64,000 nt of DNA from Vombatus ursinus (GCF_900497805.2 NW_020954569.1:26115439-26179438); one strand, 5' to 3'; shown: positions 45,589 to 57,312, numbered from the stretch's first letter. The notes: generated from the letters alone by a model not told the origin. Numbers and translations: made by a program.

Positions 45589-48357
45589 AGTGCTTCTTAA
45601 ATTGTGGGTCACAACCCCATATGGGTTCGAGTAACTGAATGGGGGGTTGAAAAACATTGGCAACAGTAAAGGGTTTCTGAACACCCAACAACCAAAAATT
45701 AATTCAAAATCAAATGTGTAATGAATCAAAGGTGTTTATAGCAGCACTTGCCCATGCTACATCATGCAACTTTACTACAACCTTGGTTCTGAACACACAA
45801 AATGCACGCTTTGCATTGCATATGCCATCACACCACACAAAGCCAAGAAACTCTGCAAAAAACACCTCAGCTCAGATTTGAGACTATTGTATGTTATGAA
45901 TTGCAGTGTTGTTTTACTATACATACAAAGTTTTCTGCTCTTACAGAAACATAGTAATTTAATTAGGCAAAATAATGAAGTTTAATATTTTTCTACTATC
46001 ATTCCTCAGCATGTAAGTGTACAATTAGTATATCTTTAGATTGTATTGTTAAAATATTTGATTTTTAAAATTGCTATTATCTTCTTGTACAGAAACATAA
46101 TGTTTAATTGCAAGTAAAGACAAAAGCCCTTTAATAATATTTCTGCAACATCACTGCAGTATGTGTATGTGTATGTGTGAACATCAATTTTAAAAAAAAT
46201 AAGGACAAACAACTATAATTTCAATTACTAAAGCTCATATTTATTTGAAAAATATTAGCAACATTTATTTATATTTTAGGACAAAATATTTTTCAGTTAT
46301 GGATAAGTGGCTAAATTTAGACAGAAGAGGCAAAAATACTGATGACAATGTGGCAAAGTCTTTGCTACCAGGTTGTAGTGCACCTAAATTGACAAGAAAA
46401 AGAAAATGTGCTGAATCATTTTTACAATATAGATTTCTTCTAATAATGATGATTGTGTGGAAAAACCTCTTTACTTAATTTGTAATTAATTAATTTGTAA
46501 TTAATTTTCAGCCAAACTAAAATGATATCTTAATGCCAAGCATGCAGGGTACTGCAATAAACCAAAGGAATATTTTGAATGACTTCTAAAATCTTCAAAT
46601 AAAGAAAAACAATGTTTTTTGTTACTATCAATGAAAAATATTTCCTTTCAGCTTATGAAACTTCTTATTTAACTGCCAAAGCTAAAAATCCCTACACAAT
46701 AGGAGATCTTACGTTACCCACTGCTATTAAAATGTTAGAAATAGTTCATAGGAAAAAGCACAGGGATGAAATTCATAAAATTTCTTTACCAAATGATACT
46801 GTTTCCAAAAAGGATTTCTGAAATTAGTAATAACCAATTCCAGCAGCTTATTACCAGTCCTAAAGGCAGCCAAAGTTTGCAATTCAGTTAGATCAAACAA
46901 CTGGTATTTCTAATATGGCACAGTTGTTACTTTACGTAAGATATGTTTATGAAGGAAGCATATATGAGGAGTAGTTTTGTCACCCTTTTGAAAGGCACAC
47001 AAAAGGGGAAGATATATATCTTAGAGTCAATAAATTTTTCACAGATGAAGGTTTACAGTGGAAAAATTGTGTTGGAGTCCATGCAGATGGTGCTGGAGCA
47101 ATGATGGGTGAGAATGTTGGATTTGTAGCAAAAGTTAAAGCTGGTGCTAATGAACATATCACTTTTACTCCCTGCATGATTCCATCAAAAGGCACTCATA
47201 GCCAAAAATATATCACCAGAGTTAGATGCTATGCTTCACTATGTTATCAAAATCATTTATTTCATTAAAAGCTGTGCCCTTAACAGTCATTTCTTTTCAA
47301 ACTTTTGGAAAGACATGGACTCTGATCACAAGAGCTTATTACTATATGCAGAGGGAAGATGGTTCTCAAGAGGGTGAAGTTTAAAAAGATTATGGAAACT
47401 GAAAGATGAAGTTGTTATATTTTTGACTGAGCAGAAATCCAATTTTGTTAATTTTTTTCATAAAGACTTATGGCTTTCAAAATGGTGTTGTCAGATATTA
47501 TTAAAAAAAAACTCAATGGTTTAAACATATCACTTCAAGGGAAAAAATTGTAACATGTTTATGCTAAAAGATAAAATTGAAAGTTTTACTAAAAAAAATT
47601 AACATATGGAAGAATAGGGTGAAAATGTTTTTTTTTTAGAAATGTTTACACATGATTTTGTAACTGAAAATAACCTTCCCAAAGATTTAATTGTAAGAGT
47701 TATAATTGAACATCTGAAGTGCCTGGAGACACAGTTTCAGAATTACTTCCCTTCAAATTGTGATGCTAAAAAACTAAGGTGGGTTCATAAATCATACACA
47801 ATTGAAATAAAAAACATCAGTCATCTGCCATTAAAAGTTTGGAAAGAATTTGCTGAGTTATTAAGCAACACAAGTTTAGAACTTGAGTTTCTTAAAAAAT
47901 TATTAGGTGAATCTTGGCTTGGGATTAGGACAGAATTTCCAACAATTTCTGAAGTGATCCTGAACATACTTCTACCATTTTATACTACATATTTTTGTGG
48001 AGTGACATTCTCAGCATTGACAATTATAAAATCAAAATATCAATCAACTCCATAAAATGTTGATGATGCTCTATGTCCTGAAGTATCAAATATTCTGCCA
48101 AGATTTAATTTTTTATGTAAAAATAAATAAGCACACCCATGTCATTAATATGTAAATTTGCTTTTGTCTTTAATAAATGGTAAAATGATATGTATACCAA
48201 GGAATTATTTTAAAATAAATTTCTTTATGATTTATTATTAGTAAATGTTTGATTTATATACCTATTTTACATACCTATATACCCAGGGTCACATAAAAAT
48301 TTCTCGGGCAAAAAGGGGTCATGAGCGGGAAAAGTATAAAAAGCCCACCTCTAAATA
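45581..48357 (+). mobile_element. hAT transposon, Buster/ZBED-like, near full length
   Basis: Body 45589-48349. The left terminus 'agtgcttcttaaattgtggg' and the inverted right terminus agree over the first bases and the 'ggtcac...aacccca' region. An 8-bp duplication (tctaaatc / tctaaata) fits hAT, and the L1 reads on across it. The transposase runs from about 46299 to 48055, near 585 codons, in broken frames. In order: 'MDKWLNLDRR' and 'KRKCAESFLQYRF' (N-terminal, before the BED-type zinc finger), 'AKNPYTIGDLTLPTAIKML', 'WKNCVGVHADGAGAMMGENV' (catalytic fold; first Asp region), 'LLLYAEGRWFSRG' (Trp/Arg block), and 'LLPFYTTYFCGVTFSALT' (hAT dimerisation end). Stops and frame shifts make it inactive. 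Similar proteins were domesticated as ZBED5/ZBED8-type genes, but nothing suggests that here. Confidence 0.9.
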
Positions 48358-49308
48358 ACTATTGATTAGAGAAATGCAAATTAAAACAACTCTGAGGTAC
48401 ACTTCACACCTATCAGATTGTCTAAATGACAGAAAAGGAAATGACAGATATGGAGGGGATGTGGGAAAACCAGGACATTAATGCACTGATCATGGAGTTG
48501 TGAACTGATCCAACCATCTTGGAGAACAATTTAGAACTACGCCCAGAGGGTTATAAAACTGTGTATAAGAGGATATACCCTCTTACCCAGCAATATCACT
48601 ATTAGGTCTGTATCTCAAAGAATTGAAAAAAGGGGACAGGACCTATATGTATACCTGTATACTACCTATATGGTAGCAAAGAATTGCAAGTTCAGGGGAT
48701 GCCCATAAATTGGGGAATTACTGAACAAGTTGTGGTATATGATTATGATGGAATATTATTGTGCTATATGAAATGATAAGCAGGATGCTCTCAGAAAAAC
48801 CTGGAAAGACTTATATGAACTGATGCAAAGTGAAATGAGCAGAACCAGGAGAATATTGTACACAGTACCAACAATATTGTAAGGATGATCTACTATGATC
48901 ATCTACTATGATCTACTATTGATCTACTATCAACTGTGAATGACTCAGCTATTCTCAGCAATACAATAATCCAAAATAATTCTGAGGAATTTATGATGAA
49001 AAATGATATTCACCTCCAGAAAAAGAACTGATGGAGCATGAATATAGGTCGAAGCATGCTATTTTAACTTTCTTTATTTTCCTTTGGGATTTTTTGTCTG
49101 TTTTCTTTCACAACATGACCAATATGGAAATATATTTTGCATGACTGCTCATGTATAACTTGTATCAAATTGCTTCCCTTCTCAATGAAAGGGAAGGAGA
49201 GGGAGGGAGGGAAGGAGGGAGGAAAAGAAGGAGAGGATTTGGAACTCAAAAATTTTAAAAAAAGAATGTTAAAATTTATTTTTGCATGTAATTGAAAAAA
49301 TAAAACAT
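48350..49308 (+). mobile_element. L1 ORF2 end and 3' UTR, right of the hAT
   Basis: Continues the L1 split by the hAT: 'gattagagaaatgcaaatta', 'acctggaaagacttatatga', 'gtgaaatgagcagaaccagg', then 3' UTR and A-rich tail. A small local triplication of 'gatctactat' occurs at 48885-48930. Confidence 0.88.
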
Positions 49309-49349
49309 TTAGAAGAGATATTTGCTGCTAAAATGTTCGTTTATGTTGA

Positions 49350-50253
49350 CCTTTAGAGAAAACTGAATGGGGAGAGAAAGGAATATACCTTTTTCTCGGT
49401 GGTACATGGCACCTATACAAAAATTGACCACATACTAGGGCATAAAAACCTCACAATCCAATGCAGAAAGGCAGAAATATTAAATGCATCCTTGTCATAT
49501 CATGATGCAATGAAAATTACATGTAATAAAGGGCCATGGAAAGATAGACCAAAAATTAATTGGAAAGTAAATGATCTAATCCTAAAGAATCAGTGGGTCA
49601 AACAACAAATCATAGAAACAATCAATAACTTCATCCAAGAGAATGACAATAATGAGATAACTTACCAAAATTTATGGGATGCAGTGAAAGTGGTCCTTAG
49701 GGGAAGTTTTATATCTCTAAATGCTTACCTGAATACAATAGAGAAAGAAGAGATCAATGGATTGGGCATGCAAATAAAAAAACTACAAAAAGAACAGGTT
49801 GAAAATCCCCAATTAAATACCAAATTAGAAATTCTGAAAACCAAAGGAGGGATTAATAAAATTGAAATTAAGAAAACTACTGAACTAATAAATAAAACTA
49901 AGAGCTGGTTTTATGAAAAAAAAAACAATAAAATAGATAAACCTTTGGTTAATTTGATTAAAAAGAAAGAAGAAAACCAAATTACTAGCATCAAAAATGA
50001 AAAGGGTGAATTCACCACCAATGAAGAGGAAATCAAAACAATAATTAGGAGCTATTTTGACCAACTATATGCCAATAAATTTGACAATCTTAATGAAATG
50101 GATGAATATTTACAAAAATATAAATTGCCCAGATTAACAGAAGAAGAAATAAAATACTTAAACAACCTAACTTCAGAAAAAGAGATTGAACAAGCCGTCA
50201 ATTAACTCCCTAAGAAAAAATCTGCAGGGCCCGGTGGATTTACAAGTGAATTC
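49350..50253 (+). mobile_element. L1 ORF2, open 268-codon segment
   Basis: Open frame 49399-50205 starts in the C-terminal part of the endonuclease ('[20 protein letters not shown]') and runs through the linker to the RT start ('[20 protein letters not shown]', '[19 protein letters not shown]'). ORF2p nicks target DNA and copies L1 RNA. The L1 is 5'-truncated at about 49350. It is cut at 50253 by the CTSK retrocopy and resumes at 51586. The long open stretch marks it as one of the youngest elements here, though it is inactive. Confidence 0.92.
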
Positions 50254-51309
50254 CTTTTTTTTTTTTTTTTAAGTGATCAATACTCAGTTTATTTCAAAAT
50301 ATTTAAGCAGAGAGAGAAAAATAGATATTTCTGGTATAATCTAAACTTACTACAAAATAAGAAAATCATCGTTTCATGAAATAAGATGGAAAGCAGGCAC
50401 CTCTCACTTTTAAGGATGAGGAAGAGATTGTGGCGACTCACAGACCCGGATGGAAGGAACCCTGAAAACTAGACTGACATCATTCCACGTCGTTGTCCTC
50501 GTCTCTGCCTCTAGGCAGGACAAAGGGCTGACTTGCTCTGGCTGGGTGAGAGTCGGCTCTGTTTGGAAGCTCCCCAAGCTCTCCTCACGTGGGCACAGCA
50601 GCCGCACCAGGACAGTCTGTCCGCCCACGAGACGCTGTCCACACCTCACTGGCCCGGGGCGTGTGTGTGCCTCTCTACGCCTCATACCTCACACCTGACC
50701 CTGACGTTTCAAAGGAAGATGAGTAGAGGTAGGGGTTGGGGAGAGGGAGAGGAAGAGAAGGAGGAGGAGGATGTCATCTGAAGGGCACTTTGTAATATTG
50801 AAAGGAAAGTTGTAGGTGAACCGTCTTCAGACCACCAAGCTTGCTCCAAGAGAGACTGGCCAGCTCCTTTCCAAAGTGCATCCCCCACCTTGCAAGAATG
50901 GAGGGAGAGTGGGAAAAAAGGGTCGAAGGAAGTCGAATGGACACAATCACATCTTGGGGAAGCTGGCCAGGTTGGTAATACCACAGGCGTTGTTCTTGTT
51001 CCAGGCCATCAGGACGTAACCTTTGCTGCCCCCCTGCTCTCCCCTGTTGTTTTTGACGATCCAGTGTTCGGTGCCCCTTTGAATCCCATATCCCACAGCC
51101 AGCACTGCATGGTTGAGATTATCACTGTTGCAGTTTTCATCATAATACACACCTTTGCTATAGAACTGGAAAGAGGACACGCTTGCATCAATTGCAAAAG
51201 CTATGGGTCCCACTCTGGCCACTGCCCTCTTCAAGGCTTTCTAGCTCCCTTCAGGGATCTCTCGATACCCCCGACATTTTGCTGCCTTGCCAATAGGATT
51301 GTAATGCAA

Positions 51310-51461
51310 TTTTCATCCTTTTGTAGGAGGCCTTTCCCAGGCTTTCTCACTGCTGGTGTCTTCCCTCTGGGATTATCTTCCATTTAGACTGTATAGATTT
51401 TGTACGTAAAATTTGTTTTTTTTTGTTTTTTTGCATACCACCTCACTATTAGAATGTGAAC
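51310..51461 (-). repeat. family R fragment inside the CTSK retrocopy
   Basis: On the minus strand: 'gttcacattctaatagtgag', 'ggaagataatcccagaggg', 'gcctgggaaaggcctcctac'. These match the 5' third of R. It directly abuts CTSK sequence and lies within the retrocopy's single pair of target duplications. Confidence 0.65.
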
Positions 51462-51572
51462 TTTTTTTTTCCAGTCAAAGACAAGATTTATTAGAACATC
51501 CACCATATTGGGCAGACTCTTAAGGAGTCTGAACATTAGTGAGCTATTGGCTAGATTATAAGAATCTAAGGC
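51462..51572 (-). other. poly(A)-ended RNA segment in the chimera, LTR-like
   Basis: On the minus strand it ends 'tctaataaatcttgtctttg' plus a short tail and nine A residues (T-run 51462-51470), so it is a separate RNA 3' end. The order gtcaa-caagatttatta-cttaagga on the plus strand also occurs in the LTR candidate at 31.7 kb, which suggests a transcript ending in a related retroviral LTR. Confidence 0.5.
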
Positions 51573-51585
51573 TACAAGTGAATTC

Positions 51586-52300
51586 TATCAAACATTTAAA
51601 GAACAACTAATTCTAATACTATATAAACTATTTGGGAAAATAGGTGAAGAAGGAGTCCTACCAAATTCTTTTTATGATACAAATATGGTGCTAACCCTAA
51701 ACCAGAAAGCCAAAACAGAGAAAGAAAATTATAAACCAATTTCCCTAATGAATATAGATGCAAAAATTTTAAATAAAATATTAGCAAAGAGATTACAACA
51801 ACTTATCTAGAGGATAATATATTATGATCATGTAGTATTTATACCAGGAATGCAGGGCTAGTTCAATATTAGGAAAACTATCAGCATAGTTGCCCATATC
51901 AACAGCAAAACTAACAAATCATGTGATTATCTCAATAGATGGAGAAAAAGCATTTGACAAAATTCAACACCCATTCCCATTAAAAACACTAGAAAGCATA
52001 GGACTAAATGGAGTCTTCCTTAAAATGATAGATAGTATCTATCAAAAACCATCAGTAAGCATTATATATAATAAGGATAAACTAGAAGCATTTCCAATAA
52101 GATCGGGGGGTGAAACAAGGATGTCCTTTATCACCACTGCTTTTCAATATTGTGCTAGAAATGTTAGCTGTAGCAATTAGAGAAGAAAAATAAATTGAAG
52201 GAATTAGAATAGGCAAAGAAGAAACAAAGCTATCACTCTTTGCAGATGATATGATGGTATATCTAGAGAACCCTAGAGAATCAAGTAAAATGCTACTTGA
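51586..52300 (+). mobile_element. same L1: ORF2 reverse transcriptase core
   Basis: RT blocks in broken frames: '[18 protein letters not shown]', '[19 protein letters not shown]', 'SCDYLNRW'-type decay, and an intact catalytic box '[13 protein letters not shown]' near 52238. It joins 50253 on the left and passes the SINE at 52301 to continue at 52445. Confidence 0.88.
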
Positions 52301-52453
52301 GGGGCAGGTAGGTAGCACAGTGGATAGAGCACCAGCCCTGGATTCAGGAGGACCTGAGTTCAAATCCGGCCTCAGACACATAACACCTACTAGCTGTGTG
52401 ACCCTGGGCAAGTCACTTAACCCCATTGCCTAGCTAAAAAAAAAGTTACTTGA
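52291..52453 (+). repeat. WSINE-like SINE in L1
   Basis: Body 52301-52444: 'gtagcacagtggatagagca', 'gacctgagttcaaatccggc', 'ctgtgtgaccctgggcaag', 'acttaaccccattgcc', A-tail. Short duplication around gctacttga / gttacttga. Confidence 0.92.
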
Positions 52454-52943
52454 AATAATAAACAAATTTAGCAAAGTTGCAGGATATAAAACAAACCCAC
52501 ACAAATCATTGACATTTCTATATAATGCTAACAAAGCCCAGCAGCATGAGACAGAAAGAGAAATTCCATTTAAAATTACTGTAGACACTATAAAATATTT
52601 GGGAGTCTACCTGCCAAAAGAAAACCAGGAACTATATGAACACAATTACAAAACACTTTTCACGCAAATAAAGTCATATCTAAATAACTTGAAAAATATC
52701 AGTTGCTCATGAGTAGGCCAAGATAATATGATAAAAATGACAATTCTACCTAAATTAATTTACTTATTCAGTGCCATACCAATCAAACTACCAAAAATTA
52801 CTTTATAGAGTTAGAAAAAACAATAACAAAATTCATCTGGAAGAACAAAAAGTCTAGGATATGAAGGGAACTAATGAAAAGAAATGCAAGCGAAGGTGGC
52901 CTAGTGTACCTGATCTTAAATTGTATTATAAAGCAGCAATCAT
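52445..52943 (+). mobile_element. same L1: ORF2 after the RT
   Basis: 'KTNPHKSLTFLYNANKAQQH' and 'TIKYLGVYLPKENQELYEHN' in frame 52509-52712 are typical of L1 ORF2p after the RT domain. Stops follow. Confidence 0.88.
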
Positions 52944-53133
52944 AAAAACTACTTGAGGTTAGTTAGGTGGTGCAGTGGATAGAGCTCCAGCCTTGGAGTC
53001 AGGAGGCCCTGAGTTCAAATCTGGCCTCAGACACATGACACTTAATAGCTGTGTGACTCTGGGCAAGTCACAACCCCGAATGCCTCACCAAAAAAGCAAA
53101 AAAACAAAACAAAACAAAACAAAAAACTACTTG
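52944..53133 (+). repeat. WSINE-like SINE in L1, A-rich tail
   Basis: Body 52956-53121: 'ttaggtggtgcagtggatag', 'ccttggagtcaggaggccct', 'ctgtgtgactctgggcaag', then (AAAAC)n. Perfect 12-bp duplication (aaaaactacttg at 52944-52955 and 53122-53133). Confidence 0.92.
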
Positions 53134-54660
53134 GTACTGGCTAAGAAATAGAGAAGTAGATCAGTGGAATAGGTTAGGTATGTAAGACACAACAGTCAAT
53201 GACTATACTAATCTAATATTTGATAAATCCAAAGACTCCAGCTTTTGGGATAAGAAATCACTATTTATCAAAAACTGCTAGGAAAACTAGAAAAATGTAT
53301 GGCAGAAACTGGGCATAGACCAACATCTTATATCCTATAACAAGGTAAAGTCAAAATGGATATACTATTTAGATATAAAGACTGATACTATAAACAAACT
53401 AGAAGAGCAAAGAATAATTTATCTTTCAGATTTATGGATAAGAGAAGAATTTGTGACCAAATAAGAGAAAGAGAATAGTATGAAATGCAAAATGAACAAA
53501 GTTGATTACATTAAATTGAAAAGTTTTCGCACAAATAAAGCCAATGCATCCAAGATTAGGAGGGAAGCAGAAAACTGGGAAAGAATTTTTATAACCAATA
53601 TCTCTGATAAAGGCCTCATTTCTAAAATATATAGAGAACTAAGGCAAATTTAGAAGAATATAAGTCATTATCCAATTGACAAATGGTCAAGGGATATGAA
53701 CAGTCAATTTTCAGATGAAGAAATTAAAGTTATCTACAGTCATATGAAAAAATGCTCTAAATCAGTATTGTTTAGAGAAATGCAAATCAAAACAATTCTG
53801 AGGTACCACATCACATCTATCAGATTGGCTAACATAACAAAACAGGACAATAATAAATGTTTTAGATGTGGGAAAATCGGAACACTAATGCATTGTTGGT
53901 GGAGTTGTGAAATGATCCAATCATTTTGGAGAACAATTTGGGGCTATGCCCAGAGGGCTATAAAATTGTGCATACCCTTTGACTTAACAATACCACTCCT
54001 AGGTCTGTATCCCAAAGAGATCACAAAACTAGGGAAAAGACCCACATGTACAAAAATACTTATAGCAGCTCTTTTTGTGGTAGCAAAGAATTGGAAATTG
54101 AGGGGATGCCCATCAATTGGGAAATGGCTGAAGGTATATGAATGTAATGGAATAACATTGTGCTGTAAGAAATGATGAGCAGGCCAAATTAAAAAAAAAC
54201 TTGGAAAGACTTACATGAACTGATGCAGAGTGAAATGAGCAGACCCAGGAGAACATTGCACACAGTAACAGCCACATTATGGGATGACTGACTTTGATAG
54301 ACTTGGCTCTTCACAGCAACTAAAGAATCAAAGATAACTCCAAAAGATTCATGATGGAAATTGCTATCCACACCCAGAGAAAGAAATATGGAGTCTGAAT
54401 GCAGGTGGAAGCATACTAATTGTTCTCCTTTTCCTTTGTTGTTTTGTTTTATTGTTTCATTCTCCTGATTCCTCCTATTTGTTCTAACTGTTGTTTACAT
54501 CATGACTAATGAGAAAATAGGCTTAACATGAATGTATATGTAGAGCCTATATCGGATTGTACTCCATGGGGGGCAAGGAGAAATGGAAGGGGGAGAAAAT
54601 TTACAACTCAAAATCTTATGGAAGTGAATGTTGAAAACTAAAAATAAATTTAAAAAAATA
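53134..54660 (+). mobile_element. same L1: ORF2 C-terminus and 3' UTR
   Basis: Frame 53696-54175 (159 codons) holds the ORF2p C-terminal end. It includes 'MKKCSKSVLFREMQIKTI' and the Cys-rich knuckle 'CFRCGKIGTLMHCWWSC', then 'AIKLCIPFDLTIPLLGLYP'. The 3' UTR ends 'gaagtgaatgttgaaaac' and A-rich sequence to 54660. Confidence 0.9.
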
Positions 54661-55025
54661 AAATAAAATAAGGATATACCTACCTCAAAAACATTGGGTG
54701 TTTAACAAATGGCTTTCCAGGAAAAAAAATGTGCATTTCCCACTTTTAAATCTAGTATGCATTATTAACATTTTCTCCATTTCTTTAAGTCCAGACAATC
54801 AGGAAAACAATAAATTAAGTCCTTTTTAATAACATTTGATGATTTCTAAGGTGTAAATGCTCATAAGAAAAATTTAACAATGGATGCTCATGATCTCCAG
54901 CACACTCCTGTCATGGTATTTTATTGATGAAGTACATTCAGGTGTGAAAAAGCACTATATGTGTTAATTATTCTAATTATTAGGTTGTTGTCTTATTGAA
55001 CTTTATAGATTTGAAACACCATAAA
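54661..55025. other. unassigned sequence
   Basis: Nothing recognised after the L1 tail. Confidence 0.35.
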
Positions 55026-55027
55026 AG

Positions 55028-55188
55028 TCATCTAGTTCAAACCCCTGATTTTACGGACAGAAAAACTGAAGCCTAAAAAGCTAAAATTACTTTGCAAAGT
55101 CACACAGATGATAAATGGCAGCCTCAGAACTTGAACTTGTATCTTCTGTTCAGAGTCAATGTTGTTTCTACCAAGTCAGAGATTCCCA
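55028..55188 (-). repeat. MIR-type SINE
   Basis: 'catctagttcaaacccctga', 'caaagtcacacagatgata', 'cagaacttgaacttgtatc'. Confidence 0.7.
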
Positions 55189-55797
55189 AAGTATCTTGAT
55201 TTGTGGAATCCTTAATGTCTCAGTAATTTTTCATGGTATCCCTAGGCCAAAAAAAATTACCCAGCAGTTCTGTTTATTAAGTAACTAGGTTCAAACAACT
55301 ACTAAGTATTTTTGTCTTAACAACCTAGCTGCTATTTGAAAAAATAACAAAAATAAATTGAAAGAAAAAATAATATGTAATATCATTTTTAAATAATCAT
55401 AGTTACTTAATATGAGTGTCCCTGTTAGATACTGCACAACTTTTCAAAGCTTGGAATCATATTGGACACCACCCTAATTTCCTGTTTTATGTTGATTTTT
55501 GTAAGTGCCTTGCCAACCAACAAAAATCCTCCTTTGTAAAGAGATAATGTTGCAAAAGAGAAATTCAAGGAATTGCTGTCATAGCTGAAATCATAGGTAA
55601 ACAAAAATATAACTCAAACACTGGAGAATGTCACCAGAAAGAATGTAATACAATCTAATGTTGAACTGTGAACTACCTCCATAGAGTAGACAGCTGGCCA
55701 GAAGCACCACTCTGGCCACAGAGTACTAAGCTATTATTATCATATGCAATTGAAAGGGTGGGGGTCAATTAAGTAAATCACTTGCACCACCCCAAGT
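55189..55797. other. unassigned sequence
   Basis: No gene or repeat recognised. Confidence 0.35.
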
Positions 55798-55985
55798 TGT
55801 TGTTTGTCCTTTGTTTTTGAAAAGGACCAGTGACATCACAGGATGCTATCTCAACTTTCATGTGAATTGGATTTAATTGAGACAGAGTTGTACAAAGTCC
55901 TCAGCTTCACTCTCTCTTCCAGAGTCATCAAAGTCCAGTGGGAAGACAAAAATCAAGATGACTGGCATCACCACCACCCCAGGTA
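55798..55985 (+). repeat. marsupial SINE of the 'gaaaaggaccagtgacatca' type
   Basis: 'tgttgtttgtcctttg', 'gaaaaggaccagtgacatca', 'gtgaattggatttaattgag' and 'cttccagagtcatcaaagtcc' form the 5' part of a SINE family common in marsupials. I do not name it with confidence. Confidence 0.65.
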
Positions 55986-56239
55986 AATAAGCTAATATGA
56001 TCTTCTAGCTCTGCTACCTTTATTGGATGGAAACATCTCTGTTAAATCAATTAAGATGCTCTATCACTTCCTGTGGTTCTTCTATAGAACAGCAAGCCTT
56101 TTTGGTTTCCAGGATTTCTCTGGCTAGCCATGGGAGAACAATTCCAGCCAATCTACTGTTGGATGATCGTATCAGAGAGCAATAGAACTTCCTACTCTCT
56201 CATATGGGGCATTATTCCATTAGGGAAAAAAAAAGAATA

Positions 56240-56293
<54 letters not shown>

Positions 56294-57115
56294 GGTCAAG
56301 GAGGGGAGAAGGGAATAGTGGAGGATTGATGGAAAGAGGATTTGTTGAGCCAATAAACCCTTACCCTTTAACTGAGATAAGAGATTTTGTTATCTTTTTC
56401 ATTAAGTCCACAAAAACTTGTCTTTTAATCTGGCAGCATGTTGTATTCACAAACAAATTATTTTTGCCTTGCAGTGTTTGTTTCTTTTTAAGAGAAGTTC
56501 CTTTATACAGTAATGTAACATTTTCTATGGAAGAACCTGCTTTTTTCTTTTTCTGGGATCTTACAATTACTCCTGATGGTGAGGAAGGGAGGGATGACAA
56601 GGTAACTGAAAATATGGTCGAAATTGATGGGATTGTTGCAACCTAGCACTGCAGTCACTGAGAAATTGAGGATGGGTTTTATGGCTACTTAAAAAACAAG
56701 AGGAAAAACATAGTAACAGCCACCCACTCGCAATCAATTAAATTAGACATTATACAATCAGCCACTGCATCTAGCTAGATCTTTTGGTGTTTCTGAATCT
56801 CAGTTCAGATCAATTAGTTGGGGAATTCTGCTAAGTTGTCTTCTTGTATAATGCTGTCTTAAAGAGAAATGAAATCCCAATGCTGTTAGAGTATATTTAT
56901 GGTCATCCAAGGAAACATTAACAGTGTCTGTAAACAAATATAGTACAAGAAAACAGAAGATTTATTCAAGAGTTGGGGCATGTTGGATTAGTGAACACCA
57001 AAAAAAAATCATGAAAGATTAAATTAAAGATATTTTGGCAAGCAGGAAATGGCTGGTTACTAATGTGGGAGTCATTTTTGCCTCAGTTATCTGTGTACTA
57101 TCTAGGTACTGACTT
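55986..57115. other. unassigned sequence with (TG)n
   Basis: A 50-bp (TG)n microsatellite at 56243-56292 generates a Cys-Val frame that is not a gene. The rest shows no recognised element. Confidence 0.5.
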
Positions 57116-57312
57116 GTTAGAATAATTTAAATTAATTTAGAAAAAGAGATTATAAATTAGAAGAAACTACACATTATCTGAGGCAACTAGGTTGTTCAGT
57201 GAATAGAGTACTGTTAGAATAATTTAAATTAATTTAGAAAAAGAGATTATAAATTAGAAGAAATAGTACACATTATCTGAGGCAACTATGTGGCTCAGTG
57301 AATAGAGTACTG
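57116..57312. repeat. 97-bp tandem duplication
   Basis: 'gttagaataatttaaattaa' at 57116 recurs at 57213. Each unit holds flank sequence plus the first 30-35 bases of a SINE head ('ggcaactaggttgttcag' / 'ggcaactatgtggctcag') and ends 'gaatagagtactg'. The units differ by a few substitutions and a 2-3 bp indel. Confidence 0.9.

Larger units (their letters stand above)
50241..51585 (-). pseudogene. CTSK: chimeric cathepsin K (CTSK) processed retrocopy
   Basis: Minus-strand retrocopy in L1 ORF2, bounded by a perfect 13-bp duplication (tacaagtgaattc at 50241-50253 and 51573-51585), with a 16-T run (the poly(A)) at 50255-50270 and AATAAA at 50288-50293. Cathepsin K is the osteoclast lysosomal cysteine protease that degrades bone collagen. 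Frame 51234-50947 gives the last 95 residues, ending '[13 protein letters not shown]'. It keeps '[20 protein letters not shown]' and the catalytic-His segment '[11 protein letters not shown]'. The Asn-motif NSWG is changed to NNRG. Upstream, 'NPIGKAAKCRGYRE' is joined after a one-base loss, and a stop follows IPEGS. The active-site Cys exon is absent. From about 51310 to 51572 the copy is not CTSK: a family R piece, then a poly(A)-ended segment. There is no intron. Confidence 0.92.

Noticed and set aside
49399-50205. 268-codon frame as a host gene
   Set aside because: It is L1 ORF2p, recognised by the endonuclease end and RT start.
50410-50984. Several frames of about 80-90 codons on both strands
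   Set aside because: They lie in the 3' UTR of the CTSK retrocopy and show no protein resemblance.
56130-56646. Frames with long Cys-Val runs
   Set aside because: They are translations of the (TG)n microsatellite at 56243-56292.
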